DNA of 64,000 nucleotides from Alentia gelatinosa. Lineage: Eukaryota; Annelida; Polychaeta; Phyllodocida; Polynoidae. The position numbers and the translations under genes are program-made. The notes under the pieces are model-generated. The model saw nothing but the letters and a program-made list of their open reading frames with translations, was not told where the DNA came from and did no database searches. The DNA is taken from assembly GCA_950022655.1 (NCBI GenBank), contig OX465580.1:126339016-126403015 (forward strand), in the 5' to 3' direction. The number at the start of each line of letters is the position of its first letter. Position 1 is the first letter of the stretch. Of the stretch, positions 1 through 10,753 are shown piece by piece.

Positions 1-233
1 CATTATTTTACCTGGCAAGGGAAGTAATGACACTGGCCTGAGTTTCCCCACTTCATTTTGGAAACCCCATTTTGGGAGGGGTACCACATTTGCTACTTTC
101 CAACTTTTGGGGTATTGGCCTTCGTTCAGTGATAAATTAAATATGTAGAGTAGTTCATCTATCAGTACCATGAAACTGTCCTTTAGCACCTTCCCCGATA
201 AGTTTTCTGTGGAAGATGATTTTTGGTGTCAAT
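1..233 (-). pseudogene. LINE reverse transcriptase, N-terminal part, in a shifted frame
   Basis: Read on the minus strand, this stretch encodes a typical non-LTR RT beginning: a YPKSWKVANVVPLPK block, then LRPVSLLPLPGKIM at the edge. These match the WK-A-V-P--K and RP-SLL---K---E blocks before the RT palm. The frame differs from the upstream endonuclease frame. One indel near 220-233 links them and creates the stop that ends the endonuclease ORF. The catalytic palm (YADD region) would lie outside the window. Confidence 0.7.
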
Positions 234-1586
234 CTTCTTGATAGCTTCTAGGATTTCTTCCTTATCTATAACAACCTCATCCATCATGGTGTGGGTTGTT
301 TTCCCATCATATATCCAATTTTGATTGAGATGTTTAGCAAGTTTAGTACCTATAGTTGCAAAATATTCATTTATATAGTTAGGTGTATCCTTGACCTCTA
401 TCGGTAATTGATTCTCTGAGTTTACCAATCTAATACTTGCATTTTTAGGTGGTTTGGGCATTAGCAACTCCATGTTATCCCAGAATTTGTTCTTATCCTT
501 GGTTAGATTTGATTGGATAAAATCTTTTTTGGCCCTGTATATGATGCTCTTACATCTATTTCGTAGGTATTTGGCTCTGACCCAGTCTTCAGGCAGTTTT
601 GTGTGTTTAGCATGTTTCCATGCTCTATCTTTATCTATCACGGCCTCTACTACATCATTCGTCAGCCATGGTTCCTGTTTGTAATGTATTTGATGTTTTT
701 CGATGGGACATGTCTTATCAAGGATAACATTTATTGTGTCTATCATATAACCCCATGATGTATCTGGGTCTTCAGTAGCATAGAGTTCTCGCCAGTCATG
801 TGCTAGTAAGGATTCCTGGAAATCTACTGAGTTGTATTTTCTGTATGAGCGCCCTGTGAATTGTTTCATCTTATATTTCTCTTTGTGTTTTTTTACTGAT
901 AAATAGATTCCGCTATGATCACTAATACTAGTGTTTAAAGTGCCCGCATGCTGAATATAGCGACATTCAGTAAATAAGAGGTCAAGTGTATTTTCGAAAC
1001 ATGTAGGTTCAGATATTCTTTGTACCAGGCCAGTTTGAGTTTTGAAGAATTTTAGTTGTTTGGAGCCATTGCTTGATGAATCTTTAATATTAATAGTGAA
1101 GTCTCCCAGAAGCATAATCTCCCCACTATGGTTTGCTCTAATTTGAGTAATTTGAAATTTGAGAGTTTCTAGGAATAGGTTAATGTCACCATGCTTGGGC
1201 CTATATATAGTACAAACCATTTGGTTTCTTCTGTGTTCAAACTCTGTCTTTGTCCAGAGTAGCTCCATATCTTTTGTACTTAATTGATATTCTGGCAGCA
1301 GCTTAGTATTATATTTTTCAGTCACATACGCCGCAACACCTCCGCCTTTCTTGATTTTACCTTTGTCGTTTAACCATTTCCTGTCATTTCTAAACAAGTT
1401 GTAGCCTTTTAACTGAAAGAGTTCAGATGGGTATTCTTTGGTAAGCCAGGTTTCTGATAAAGTTATGATTTGTGCATTCACCCGCTGCAGTGTTATTTTG
1501 ATGGAGTCAAATTTGTTCTTAACACTTTGGACATTTAGATGAATAATATGGAGCCCTTTGCCAAGTTCATGTAAATCATCCATCAT
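183..1586 (-). pseudogene. LINE ORF2, APE-type endonuclease domain (frameshifted before the RT)
   Basis: The 467-residue frame starts with the EEP/APE fold: HLNVQSVKNKFD (residues 16-27), LSETWL with catalytic Glu45, a GDFTIN block (161-166) and SDHSG (222-226) with the conserved Asp-His. In active jockey/CR1 endonucleases the third block is usually GDFNxN; here the Asn is Thr164, a probable inactivating change. The C-terminal half is the linker before the RT. The ORF ends in a frameshift, and RT sequence continues in another frame to the left edge. This enzyme would nick target DNA for target-primed reverse transcription. The start at 1586 is the first ATG and is not otherwise supported. Confidence 0.8.
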
Positions 1587-2657
1587 CTTTCCAATTTGTC
1601 TGCTGCCTGGTCACTGTCTCTATAAACTTTTCATGATATTGATTGCTTTTTGTGTGTGTATGTTTTAGTCCTGACATAGTGTAACTATGAATTTGTGAGA
1701 TATTCAAATTGGAGTGTATGGCACTGCTTTGGCCGTTTGGTTTTAATTTAAAACTCTCAGGGCATCAAGCGAGAATGTCAGAAGATTTTTAGAGTCAATT
1801 TTTATTAATTTTAAATTTATTTATATATTTATTTATCTATATTTTATATTGAAATTCTATCTATTTATTCATTTATTTTTCGTTTTACTGGGTTTCCTTT
1901 TAATAAGTAAATTGCACGACGAAATTGATAACTTACAGATTGTGTGTGTAGGCCTTCATGCGTATGACCACTCCCTGTGTGTGATTCGCCACAGTTGCCT
2001 ATATCAATGGATAGGCTTCTGAAAGGTGGCCTTCATTGGGTGTCTACCTTCTGCATGTGGTTTTCCACAGCTACAGATGGTGGGTGCCAGACCTCTCTGA
2101 TATTGTCATATTTCTGTTCCCTAGTAATAAGAAAATCACAGGATAAATACAGTGGTAGATGCATAAGGGTTTGACTAGGGATGACTAGATATGAAGTATT
2201 TATATATAACTACCTTGATAGCTGTGGGGAGACTTGTTGATAATTTTGATTTAGTACATCTACGCCTATGTTGGTCAACAGTAACAAGCTATTCCATTTC
2301 GTAGCTTTCATCAATCTAGCAAAAATAGAAGATATATGACACAGTATGGACGGAGAGTTAAGAACACTCTAATGTATACTAGGTGGTAGGTGCTGCTGCA
2401 ACTATTAAACTATAGTCTAATTTTATCTCTTCATGCATTTCTGTGCTATAAGATGCTAAAACACTCATTACATAGACATCTATGCCTCTATTGATTTCTA
2501 TATAAACTAGCAACTTATCTTCAAGTGTGTCCATCATACCTTGTATATGAATAACAGTTTATGTGTGTGTGAGTTACCACAGTCACACTAGGGAGAGGGT
2601 CTGGATATGAGTAACCATAGCCCAGTCCTCATGTCTACTTAAGTCAAATAGTCCAAG
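1587..2657. other. Non-coding stretch between the two LINE ORFs
   Basis: About 1.07 kb, AT-rich (strongest around 1740-1900), with no conserved coding frame. It may be the inter-ORF spacer of the LINE or unrelated inserted sequence. I see no terminal repeats that would settle this. Confidence 0.4.
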
Positions 2658-3338
2658 TCAATTGCAAGTAGCATGGATGTTCACAGGAATTGTGTAGACA
2701 ATATTTCTGGCAAACTTATCTTTTGTGGCAGGCGTGAAATGTAGTCCATCTAGCATAGTGCCAGCATACCTATTTCCTATGACATGGCGTCTGGATTTGT
2801 GTATATGTTGTACCATATGTGGTGCTGTTGCTCCGGTCAGTTGGTTCAGTTCTCTGATGGACTTGTTGATTTCGAGTACTGCCTTGTCAAGTTGTACCTG
2901 CTCTTCAAAGAAAGGTTCTCCGTTTGTGTTATACAGTTTGTATGACATGCCAATAAACTCGCACAGTATAACCATTTTTGCAAACTTTGATAAAGTTAGC
3001 TTTGCTTGACTTAGTTCACTGATGACGTGATCTGTTATGTCTGATTTGCTGTCGAAAGCTGGAACTATATTTCTCCTCCGTAATCTGGTAGAACAGTTGT
3101 TTATTCCTGCCATAATATAGATCAGATCGATAGGAGGAAGTCGTCCTATTCTTCGTATAGTTTCATTCACAATCTCATTTACTCTTGCACCTCTTTGGCT
3201 AATCACAGAGACTTCAATGTTCATTATATATTGTTTAGTCAGTTCCTGGTCAATGCGGGTTTTAAACCCGTATCCTCTAGAATCGGTTATCATCAGCACT
3301 CTGAACATGTTGTCAGCAAGAAAGTCAAAATGCAACAA
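2658..3338 (-). CDS. SGNH/GDSL-esterase-like ORF1 of a CR1-type LINE
   Basis: The 226-residue frame has the SGNH hydrolase layout: ITDSRG (17-22) supplies the putative nucleophile Ser20, AGINN (77-81) resembles the GxND block, and DGLHF (197-201) supplies the Asp-x-x-His pair. Esterase domains are established in ORF1 of CR1-like non-LTR elements, where their role is unclear. The ORF lies upstream of the endonuclease ORF on the same strand. Its first Met (3338) sits at the junction with Gypsy sequence, so the true 5' end may be missing. A host SGNH protein is possible but less likely in this context. Confidence 0.6.
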   Translation of the reverse strand: MLHFDFLADNMFRVLMITDSRGYGFKTRIDQELTKQYIMNIEVSVISQRGARVNEIVNETIRRIGRLPPIDLIYIMAGINNCSTRLRRRNIVPAFDSKSDITDHVISELSQAKLTLSKFAKMVILCEFIGMSYKLYNTNGEPFFEEQVQLDKAVLEINKSIRELNQLTGATAPHMVQHIHKSRRHVIGNRYAGTMLDGLHFTPATKDKFARNIVYTIPVNIHATCN

Positions 3339-3344
3339 AATGGT

Positions 3345-4083
3345 ACTTGTATCATGACTGGACTGCGGGACAAAGCATCAGACACATACATTTCCTTCCC
3401 TGGTACATGTTTAGTGGTGGCGTTGTATCTCATAAGTCTCATGAGAAGACGTTGGCCCATCGGAGTGGGACATTGTCCAAGTCCTTATCATTGATAAGGG
3501 GAACTAATGGCTTGTGATCGGTAAATATACGGAAGCTTTCCAAGCTACACAGATAACGGTTGAACTTCTCACAAGCCCAGACGCTTGCAAGGCACTCCTT
3601 TTCGAGTTGAGCATATCGCTGTTCGGCTGATGTCAATGTCCTTGAACAGTAAGCGATAGGCCTCATCTGTTGATTCTGTTCCTGTAGAAGGACACCTCCC
3701 AGTCCATATGAACTAGCGTCAGCACTCACAAATGTCGGCTTGGTGACATCATAGTAGGCTAGTATTGGCATTGATGAGATGTGAGTCTTTATCTCTTCGA
3801 AGGCCTGCTGTTGGGGCTTATCCCAACACCATACGCTGTCTGACTTCAGCAGATCATTTAGTGGTCTTGTGATCACATGAAGCTCGGGAACATATGACCC
3901 AAGGTAGTGAACCATGCCTAATATCTGTCGAAGTTTGGTAACAGATGTTGGAGCGGGCATGTTCTGAATAGCGGCGACCTTGTCATTGTCTGCGGAAATA
4001 CCATCTTTAGAGATATGATGTCCGAGAAACTTCAGTTCCGTCTGTCGGAATGAACATTTCTCCTTGTTGAGGTTCAAACCCAT
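3345..4083 (-). pseudogene. Gypsy RT thumb/connection and RNase H
   Basis: The frame 4083-3439 begins [12 protein letters not shown] and FLGHHIS, the RT segment after the YMDD palm. It then has [12 protein letters not shown] (RNase H first Asp), [24 protein letters not shown] and [10 protein letters not shown] (RNase H Asp). It ends early through a frameshift near 3465. In the shifted frame the domain continues with [11 protein letters not shown] and VPGKEMYVSDALSRSP, the standard RNase H end, until the LINE junction. The product cannot be made as one protein. Confidence 0.85.
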
Positions 4084-4088
4084 ATGCT

Positions 4089-5882
4089 TCAGTCTGATGC
4101 AAGTCTATCGTCATATTCTTTAGCATCCTTCCCATACACCAAGATGTCGTCCATGTAGACGAAGATACCAGGAAGACCGTCCAGTACTTCAAGCATCTTC
4201 CTCATAAAGATCTCGGGTGCTGAGGAAATACCAAATGGCAGGCGACGGAAGCAGTATCTGCCGAAGGTTGTGATGAAAGTTGTCAGTTCTTGACTTTCGT
4301 CATTAAGTGGAATCTGGTAGAAACCACTGGCAGCATCCAGGGATGAGAACATTGTTGCTCCTGCGAGTCTTGACATCAGGTCATCTAGGGTCGGTAGGAC
4401 GAATCTCTTGCGTCTGACATTTGTGTTCAACTTTTTAAGGTCCACACACAACCTGACTTTTCCCGTCTTCTTCAGGATTGGCACCATCGGGGCACACCAC
4501 GGGGTTGGCTTGGTGATTTCCCGAATGACACCGGACTTGACAAGACGATCAAGTTTCTCCTTTACCTTGCCCATCAGAGGAAATGATATCCTACGAGCGA
4601 CAGTAAGTGTGACCGGTTCGGCACCCTCATGAAGCAGAATCTTGACTGGATCTGTCTTCAGTCGACCGATGCTTTCAACTGAGTCAATGTGCGTGATGAG
4701 TCCCATCCGCATAGCGACTCCACGACCGAGGAGACACTCGACATCATTTTCGATGACTAGGATATGAAAATTGTATTTTGTACCCTTGAACTTGGTTATG
4801 GCGATGAACTGCCCTTTACAGTCTAATGGACAACCTGGACTGGACAGATTTGTAGTGACATCCTTCAGCTTGGGCCTTGGCTTCAGGCGCAGATAATCAG
4901 TGTAAGACATAACCGACACATCTGCCCCAGAGTCAATCTCGAAGGTAACCCAATTATCACCAACTATGTCTAGGCTGACTTTCCACGCTGGGTCGCTAAC
5001 GTCACAAGTGACAGCACCGAAAAATAGATCACGACTACACGCACTTGCTGTCTCACTGACTTCCTGTACTTTGCTTCTACAGACTGAGGCAAAGTGTCCG
5101 ACTCTCTTGCAATTTTGACAAGTTTTACCAATGGCAGGATATGCGTCTTTGTTTGATGATCTATGGATGTAGCCACACTGACCACATTTAGGCTTCGAGC
5201 CTGACAGTTTTGAAGCTTGACCTTGACTTGACTTTTCATGGCGTTTAAATGACTGCTTGCCCGACTTATGGTGGTGTCTACCTTGACTAGCATCCTTCTT
5301 GACGAAGCTAGCATCTTCGGCTGGCGTGTTTTGACTTTTCACCAACTCTGAGTGGCGTGCTCGAGTGACTGCGGTGGTGAGTGACAGGTCGTCTTGTTCC
5401 AGTTGAAGCTTTTCTGACATTTCTCGGTCCAGCATACCACTGATTAGTCTGTCACGGATGTGTTCATCCTGTTTCTCACCAAAGTCGCAGTATGCCGACA
5501 TCTCACGTAGATTTCGCACAAACACTTCTGTTGACTCACCAGCCTGCTGGGTACGCTGGTAGAATTTTGTGCGTTCATGAATCGTGTTTCGCTTAGGCAC
5601 AAAATGTGCATCAAATTTCTTAATAACAGTGTCATAGTTCTCTTTCGGGTCTACAGGGTTTGGCACATCTTGCGTAGTGGCTGGTCTAGCATCAAACTGG
5701 AATGACTTAAAAATGTTCTCAGCTTCAGGACCCATGCAATAAATCAAAGAGTCAACCTGGAGGTCCCCATCTTCTTTGTCTATTTTTTCTATTTTCCTGA
5801 ACCTCTCATATCTCTGTTTCCACTCAGGCCAGGCTGTTGGCTTATCAAAGGTAAATGATTTTGGTGTTTCATATTTAGGCAT
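4089..5882 (-). pseudogene. Gypsy gag-protease-RT polyprotein (truncated by frameshift)
   Basis: The 597-residue frame has a gag/capsid region (about 1-190), a basic stretch (about 195-230), a zinc-knuckle region with a canonical CCHC (C255, C258, H263, C268), an aspartic protease with DSGA (317-320), and an RT with LRLCVDL-like and LPFG blocks and YMDD (576-579). Gag and pol share one frame, as in some invertebrate Gypsy lineages. A stop follows shortly after YMDD, and thumb sequence resumes in the next frame, so roughly 15-20 residues were probably lost. The start is the first ATG after the leader. Confidence 0.85.
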
Positions 5883-6101
5883 CTTGAACTAACTGGCTGA
5901 TGACAGGATATCATACATTTGACTATGAGTATGACCAGCAGCACTTGATATAGACTATAGCAATACCACAGGGTTAGAATGTTTAGTTCAGTTTGACATT
6001 GACAGCACAGTCAAATGATACTGTAGTTTAACTTAGCTGACAGTTGTAGTTGGTTCTTCAGATCTCCAAATACTTCTCCTCCCTCTTGTCCATGAGTTTT
6101 A

Positions 6102-6113
6102 CTTCTGACACCA
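6102..6113 (-). promoter_or_regulatory. Putative primer-binding site of the Gypsy element
   Basis: Read on the minus strand this is TGGTGTCAGAAG, the form expected for pairing with a tRNA 3' end (CCA); it resembles Leu-tRNA-type PBSs of metazoan Gypsy elements. It lies about 220 bp upstream of the gag start, directly after a sequence ending in CA, where an LTR should end. Confidence 0.45.
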
Positions 6114-6244
6114 TGTTAAGTGCTGTATTTTGTCTTATTTGTGGGAGTGAGGAAGGAAGAAGACAGACACCATGATGCTGTAGAATGCAGAGTGTGTATT
6201 CCCCTAGTTTTGGTATCACAACATAGCTTTTAGGTCTCACAACA
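6114..6244 (-). repeat. Putative 5' LTR of the Gypsy element
   Basis: On the minus strand the segment runs from TGTTGTGAGACC to CTTAACA, so it has TG...CA ends and directly precedes the PBS. It is short (about 131 bp). The inner end is fixed by the PBS; the outer end could also be a CACAACA a few bases inward. The matching LTR would be off the left edge, so no comparison is possible here. Confidence 0.3.
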
Positions 6245-6273
6245 CAAAACAATAATATGAAACATCTACTAGC

Positions 6274-6894
6274 GAGGTTTTAGATGGTGTTGAAGTTGTG
6301 GTAAATGAAGATACAGTTAAGGTCAAGGATAACACCATTAAACCGAATTCCGGGGAGGGCGAATCCAATGTTAAAGGTGTTGACAAAATGGATAACAGAT
6401 CCAGTCGGATGATGGTTGTCGTCAGTGCGACCGGTGCCAGAGGTGTGGGAGTGGTATTTGCCATTTTCATAAGTTTATTAATACATCTTGACCAAAAAGG
6501 ATTAATACAAAAATGTTGTGACCGGCTATGTAGTAGGTGTTCTGGTCATGCCTCTACCTACACATCGAGATCAGGAAGCAACAGCGGGTTGGAAATTGAG
6601 TCAAGCAACGTTGATGCTACACCTTCATTTCAACATGACAATGGAGCTTCAACAAAGCGTACGAAACATGTAGATATCCTCACAGTACAACTACTGGAGT
6701 ATAAAAACAGAGATGACAGGAGTGACGAGTCAATGGAGTTGAGGCAAGGTTATTATATTATTATTACCATTTATGATATTACCTTGTTAGATGATTCATC
6801 TATTCATTGTGGTGTATGTATGTATGTATGTATGTATGTATGTATGTATGTATGTATGTATGTATGTATATATGTATGTGATATATGTATATGA
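6274..6894 (+). CDS. Unrecognised open frame, possibly an exon, ending in a microsatellite
   Basis: The frame is open from about 6256. A CTACTAG-like possible splice acceptor lies just before 6272, and the frame has normal-looking codon content to about 6750 before entering the TGTA repeat. It includes a hydrophobic stretch (GVGVVFAIFISLLIHL) and a cysteine cluster (KCCDRLCSRCSG). I recognise no family and see no partner exon. It may be a chance frame. Confidence 0.15.
   Translation, partial: EVLDGVEVVVNEDTVKVKDNTIKPNSGEGESNVKGVDKMDNRSSRMMVVVSATGARGVGVVFAIFISLLIHLDQKGLIQKCCDRLCSRCSGHASTYTSRSGSNSGLEIESSNVDATPSFQHDNGASTKRTKHVDILTVQLLEYKNRDDRSDESMELRQGYYIIITIYDITLLDDSSIHCGVCMYVCMYVCMYVCMYVCIYVCDICI
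6814..6878. repeat. (TGTA)n microsatellite
   Basis: About 16 near-perfect copies of a tetranucleotide. It is the sole cause of the Cys-Met-Tyr-Val tail of the overlapping frame. Confidence 0.95.
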
Positions 6895-7528
6895 ATATTG
6901 ATATTTACTAATATTGGACATAATACATCAAATATTATCTTTGTAACCATGTATTCCTTGTATTACTATACTATTATATTAACATAATATACTATAGACG
7001 GTTATATGTTGATATGTGCATCTAATTATCCTTGTATTCATATACCTTTGTAGTACTATATACAATGACTACAATGCTATATTACAATTATATGGTAATA
7101 TTACACATCTAATCATGATATGATATGACAATTATATAATAAATGTACATCTAATTATTATCTTTGTTACCCATCATTTCCTAACGATGCTATATATGGT
7201 GATTACAATATATATCATATATACTATAGGATAATTATATGAAAATATTCACACTAATCAATGTTTCTTTGTGGTAGATAATCGAAAATGTACATCTCTT
7301 TGTGATCAATGAACGGAAGGGACAGGATTCCAGGGGTCTAAATGGGGAATATCACAATATACATGTTCATAAAAAAAAAAAAAGTAAAAAAAAAGAGAGC
7401 AAGCTTGAAGATAATTGATTACTCAACGACCAAATAGGTTTAATTCATGGTATATTTTATGTGTCAGTGAATAAGCATTGTGCCAGAAAGAGCCATCTCT
7501 TGATACCTTGTTTTTCTTTCAGAGGCTT
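6879..7528. other. AT-rich non-coding stretch
   Basis: TATA/ATAT-rich DNA with an A-rich run at about 7371-7396. No coding frame, TIR or RNA signature seen. Confidence 0.6.
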
Positions 7529-7601
7529 TTTGTTCAGCGTTGGATTGTGCACATGTAGCCAAAAGGATAGTCCATTGTTCATCGTTGGAATGAACACATG
7601 T
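7529..7601 (+). repeat. Imperfect direct repeat upstream of the tRNA sequence
   Basis: A unit of about 27 bp beginning TTGTTCA-CGTTGGA and ending in ACATGT occurs at 7529-7555 and 7575-7601. The second copy ends three bases before the tRNA-Glu sequence. Confidence 0.55.
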
Positions 7602-7604
7602 TTT

Positions 7605-7676
7605 TCCCAGGTGGTCTAGTGGTTAGGATTCGGCGCTCTCACCGCCGCGGCCGGGGTTCGCTTCCCCGTCTGGGAA
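7605..7676 (+). tRNA. tRNA-Glu (anticodon CTC) sequence, followed directly by CCA
   Basis: The 72 nt fold as a complete cloverleaf. The acceptor TCCCAGG pairs with TCTGGGA, the A box is GTGGTCTAGTGG-like, the anticodon loop reads CGCTCTCAC, and the T arm CGGGG-TTCGCTT-CCCCG is perfect. It differs from the vertebrate Glu-CTC consensus mainly by compensatory pairs. The next three bases are CCA (7677-7679), which eukaryotic tRNA genes normally lack. No T4 terminator occurs until about 7837, and the DIRS coding frame starts at once. It is either a real gene hit by the element or a reverse-transcribed mature tRNA fused to it. Confidence 0.85.
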
Positions 7677-9373
7677 CCATCGGCACCCGAGGTACTGGAA
7701 ACATACGCAAGGGTAAAGAAAACAAACTTACCCAATTACCTTGAGGCCAGAATCCCAATTCCCTCTAATATTAATAGAGAAGAATGGTCACGCAGCCTAG
7801 AAGGCTACCATGACGTAGAGGTAGTAGATTTTCTCACTTATGGATGGCCCTCGTCTTATATAGCACCTAAACCACCAACTCCTACTTTCGTCAACCATAG
7901 CTCGGCAACGAGACACTCACACGCAGTAGACCAGTTCATAAAAAAGGAAAAGGAATTTCAGGCAGTAGTGGGCCCCTTCGAAAAACCACCCTTTGATACA
8001 TGGTGCCAGACAAGTCCATTGATGACCAGGCCCAAAATCAAACAAGGCGTGGATGTCAGACGGGTAATATTAGACCTGAGTTTCTCACCCGAAGAATCTG
8101 TAAACGCAGGCATAAAGGCGAATGTTTTTCAAGGCAACCCTCTCAGATACTCACTCCCAACTGTCTCTGACCTGGCAGAAGAAATTACTAAACAAGGCCG
8201 GGGATGCTACCTATGGAAAGCAGACCTGGAACGGGCATATCGCCAAGTGAGAGTAGACCCCTTATAGACTACCCCCTCCTGGGTTTCAAGGACAACGGCG
8301 GAAAGTTCTACTTTGACATTTGCCCCAGCTGGGGATGTAGATTCTCAGGTGGCTGCCAACAACGCGTATCAAATGCAATTTGTTTCATCATGAAAAACGA
8401 CCACGGTCATCAACTTATGGCGTATGTAGATGACTTTGTGGGCGTACATAATGATTTTGATAAAGCGATGACGGCGTTTATCCACTTTGAAACCCTGTGT
8501 GAGCGGTTGGGAATGCGACTGGCAAAAGACAAGTCAGAATTCCCCTCCACCAAAATAATTTGGCTAGGGATCGAAATTGACACTCAGCTAATGCAAATCT
8601 CTATACCTTCAGATAAACTACGAGTCATCATCAACGAATGCGGCAGCTGGATGGAGCGGACAACAGCAACAAAGAAGGAGCTGCAATCGCTCTGCGGCAA
8701 GCTGAACTTCGCGTCCCAGTGTGTGCAACCGGCAAAAAGGTACATGAATAGGATACTTGTAAAGCTGAGAGAAGCGCACGTAAAAGAACCGGTCAGTCTG
8801 GACGCTGAATTCAGAGCTGATGTACAATGGGTCCACGATTACGCCACTGACTCAAATGGGAAGAGACTCCTCGCCAACGACTGGCCGACGCAGGTAATTG
8901 AGTGCGACGCTTGTCTGGAGGGGATGGGAGCTTTTTCTGAAGACTTGTGTCACTACTGTAGTCTCATTCTGCCCGAAAATGTCAAAAACAATTATCACAT
9001 AAGCCAGATTGAGGCCATTAACGCAGTTTTGGCAATAAAAACACTTGTCCGCCGAAGCGCTGGCCCCCTCAATGTGCATCTGATCACTGATAACATCGCT
9101 AGTATGTATGCCCTCAACACAGGGCATACGCGAGACCCCATCCTAGCGGCATGCGCCAGGGAAATTGCCCTTATTGAGGCAATAAATGATGTTGAGGTTA
9201 AAGTAACGCACTCACCTGGATCACACCTAGTACTGGCCGATGCGTTATCCAGAGCACCGGTAAACCAAAAATTGGCAGATCTAGCAGATATCCTGGTAAA
9301 GAAGAAAGGGTTAAAAATGGTCCCTCCCAAACCTCTTAAGCATGTTTTAACACTAGATGTTTCCTCTTCATAG
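7677..9373 (+). pseudogene. DIRS reverse transcriptase-RNase H
   Basis: From 7677 the frame reads SAPEVLETYARVKK, then LEARIPIPSNIN and FLTYGWPSSY, the characteristic DIRS RT lead-in, then YLWKADLERAYRQVRVDPL. A one-base shift near 8265 introduces a stop. The other frame continues with YPLLGF, the catalytic block AYVDDF (about 8420-8437) and the thumb. RNase H follows with ECDACLEGMGAF, ITDNIASMYALNTG and GSHLVLADALSRAP, so its acidic residues are intact. Nearly all motifs survive apart from the frameshift, suggesting moderate age. Confidence 0.88.
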
Positions 9374-9602
9374 GTCCACCGTGGCTGAACCAAGAACTCC
9401 AACGGAACCTCCTGGCGGCATCAGCTCCAAGTACCTGGCAGAACCAGCTAACACAGGCAAAAATGTACATTGAATTTATGATAACACAACAGTTTGATTA
9501 CAGAAATCCTACACCTCATGACCTCTCTCTATGCTACTTTTTTGGCCCATTCACTAAAGTCCCCTGCCTCAATCCGAAATTACCTCTCGGGAGCCCATAC
9601 CT

Positions 9603-9945
9603 ATAGGGAGCCAAAGTGAACCCGCTGAAACCACAGATACCCACCTACAAAATACCATTTCCGGTGGCCAGTAAGAACGAGGCTTAGTGCTAAACCTATG
9701 GGGCTTTGAGGCTAGACTTTCGTTTTGGGTCTCGTTTGTTACTTTCGAAGTGCTGACTCTGAATAGCTCTGTCTCGAAGCTACGATGACAGTTGTTAAGT
9801 TTATGAAAAATTTGGATCTAAAAGATTGGTGAATGAGACATATAATCTTGAACCTACATAGTCAAAGTACTGAGCGCCTATACCCGGAAATACTATTTTG
9901 TGACTGGCTATCGCTGGTTGCAACGGGTTCACTTTGGCTCCCTAT
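9603..9945. mobile_element. TIR element family A (copy 1), inserted in the DIRS recombinase
   Basis: 343 bp bounded by ATAGGGAGCCAAAGTGAA and its inverse TTCACTTTGGCTCCCTAT, beginning within the recombinase reading frame and ending where that frame resumes (GSPY / VKRIM). Closely related copies lie at 28478-28832 and 38868-39221. It is non-coding, so a MITE. I cannot fix a target-site duplication. Confidence 0.85.
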
Positions 9946-10363
9946 GTAAAACGGATCATGGGAAATGACAGGCCGTTTCAATCATTCTCCTTAACATCAA
10001 CTCTAAAGGGGATTCAGAGGCGTTCCACCCATACCCCAACTCCGGCTCCGACAGTGGATATCCATACGATTCAGAACTTGGTGGCCGGCCTCTCCGCCCT
10101 TGGGAAGGCTGGAGCCCCAGCCTAGACTGTCCTTCTCCTGTCTTTCACTTCTCTCCTCCGCCAGTCGAACATTCTCTCTCCTCCAGGACATTATGGACCT
10201 GGCCCGCACACATTGTTAAGACGGGACATATGTCTGACTGACGAGGCGTTATGGTTGTGTGTTACGTCAACCAAGACCACTCGCGGCACTCCCCTGGAAA
10301 TTCCTGTTTTCGCGACCAATGATATGGCGTGCCCGGTTTCACCCTGGCGCAAACACAGATTTT

Positions 10364-10666
10364 AACATGACAATAGGTTGATATATATAGTTGTTCAACC
10401 ATGTATGTATATCCTAATGAGATAGCGGGTAGAAAAATTATAATCTGTATAGATACTGAATTGTTGAATGGCTATCCAACAAAGTTGGATAAATATATAA
10501 GGTATGTACACCAGAAAGAATATATGAGTTAATATTCTCTGTAGAGAAATTCTTATATGCTGTTCCAATTGTAAAATAGTCGTGCGACTATTGCTTTGTA
10601 AAACACCAGTTCGGTGAAAGTCATAGTCGAAAATAAATTTATAAAAAAAAAACAAAAAAAAACATG
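10364..10666 (+). mobile_element. Short poly(A) retroposon (SINE-like) with AACATG target duplication
   Basis: A 291-bp AT-rich segment (10370-10660) interrupts the DIRS recombinase. It ends with AATAAA about 10 bp before an A-rich tail (10642-10660). The hexamer AACATG flanks it at 10364-10369 and 10661-10666. These are the marks of target-primed insertion. I see no tRNA, 5S or 7SL head. Confidence 0.6.
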
Positions 10667-10753
10667 TCTCTCTTTCCAGGCGGCCTCCATGGGCCAGCTT
10701 TCGTTGGCGCGAATGGACGCCCTCTCCGCCCAGCTGATGTCCTCACGCCACTG

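Larger units (their letters stand above)
1..3340 (-). mobile_element. CR1-type non-LTR retrotransposon (LINE), running off the left edge
   Basis: On the minus strand an SGNH-esterase-like ORF (3338-2658) is followed by an endonuclease ORF (1586-183) and then the start of a reverse transcriptase that leaves the window at position 1. An esterase-type ORF1 before an APE-endonuclease/RT ORF2 is known for CR1-like LINEs, so I group them as one element; the 1.07-kb non-coding gap between the ORFs is a reason for caution. The high-coordinate end abuts Ty3/Gypsy RNase H sequence near 3340. This fits a LINE that inserted into the Gypsy element, whose integrase and other LTR would then lie left of the window. 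Confidence 0.6.
3340..6244 (-). mobile_element. Degenerate Ty3/Gypsy LTR retrotransposon
   Basis: Going leftward on the minus strand the order is putative LTR (6244-6114), primer-binding site, gag, zinc knuckle, aspartic protease, RT and RNase H. The element stops near 3340 at the LINE. Frame is lost at about 4090-4105 (between RT palm and thumb) and again near 3465 (in RNase H). No integrase is seen in the window. Confidence 0.8.

Noticed and set aside
7596..7601. ACATGT upstream of the tRNA and again at 10662-10667, as a target duplication of the whole tRNA-DIRS unit
   Set aside because: The right copy is better explained as the AACATG duplication of the small retroposon at 10370-10660, and the recombinase frame continues beyond 10667, so the DIRS does not end there.
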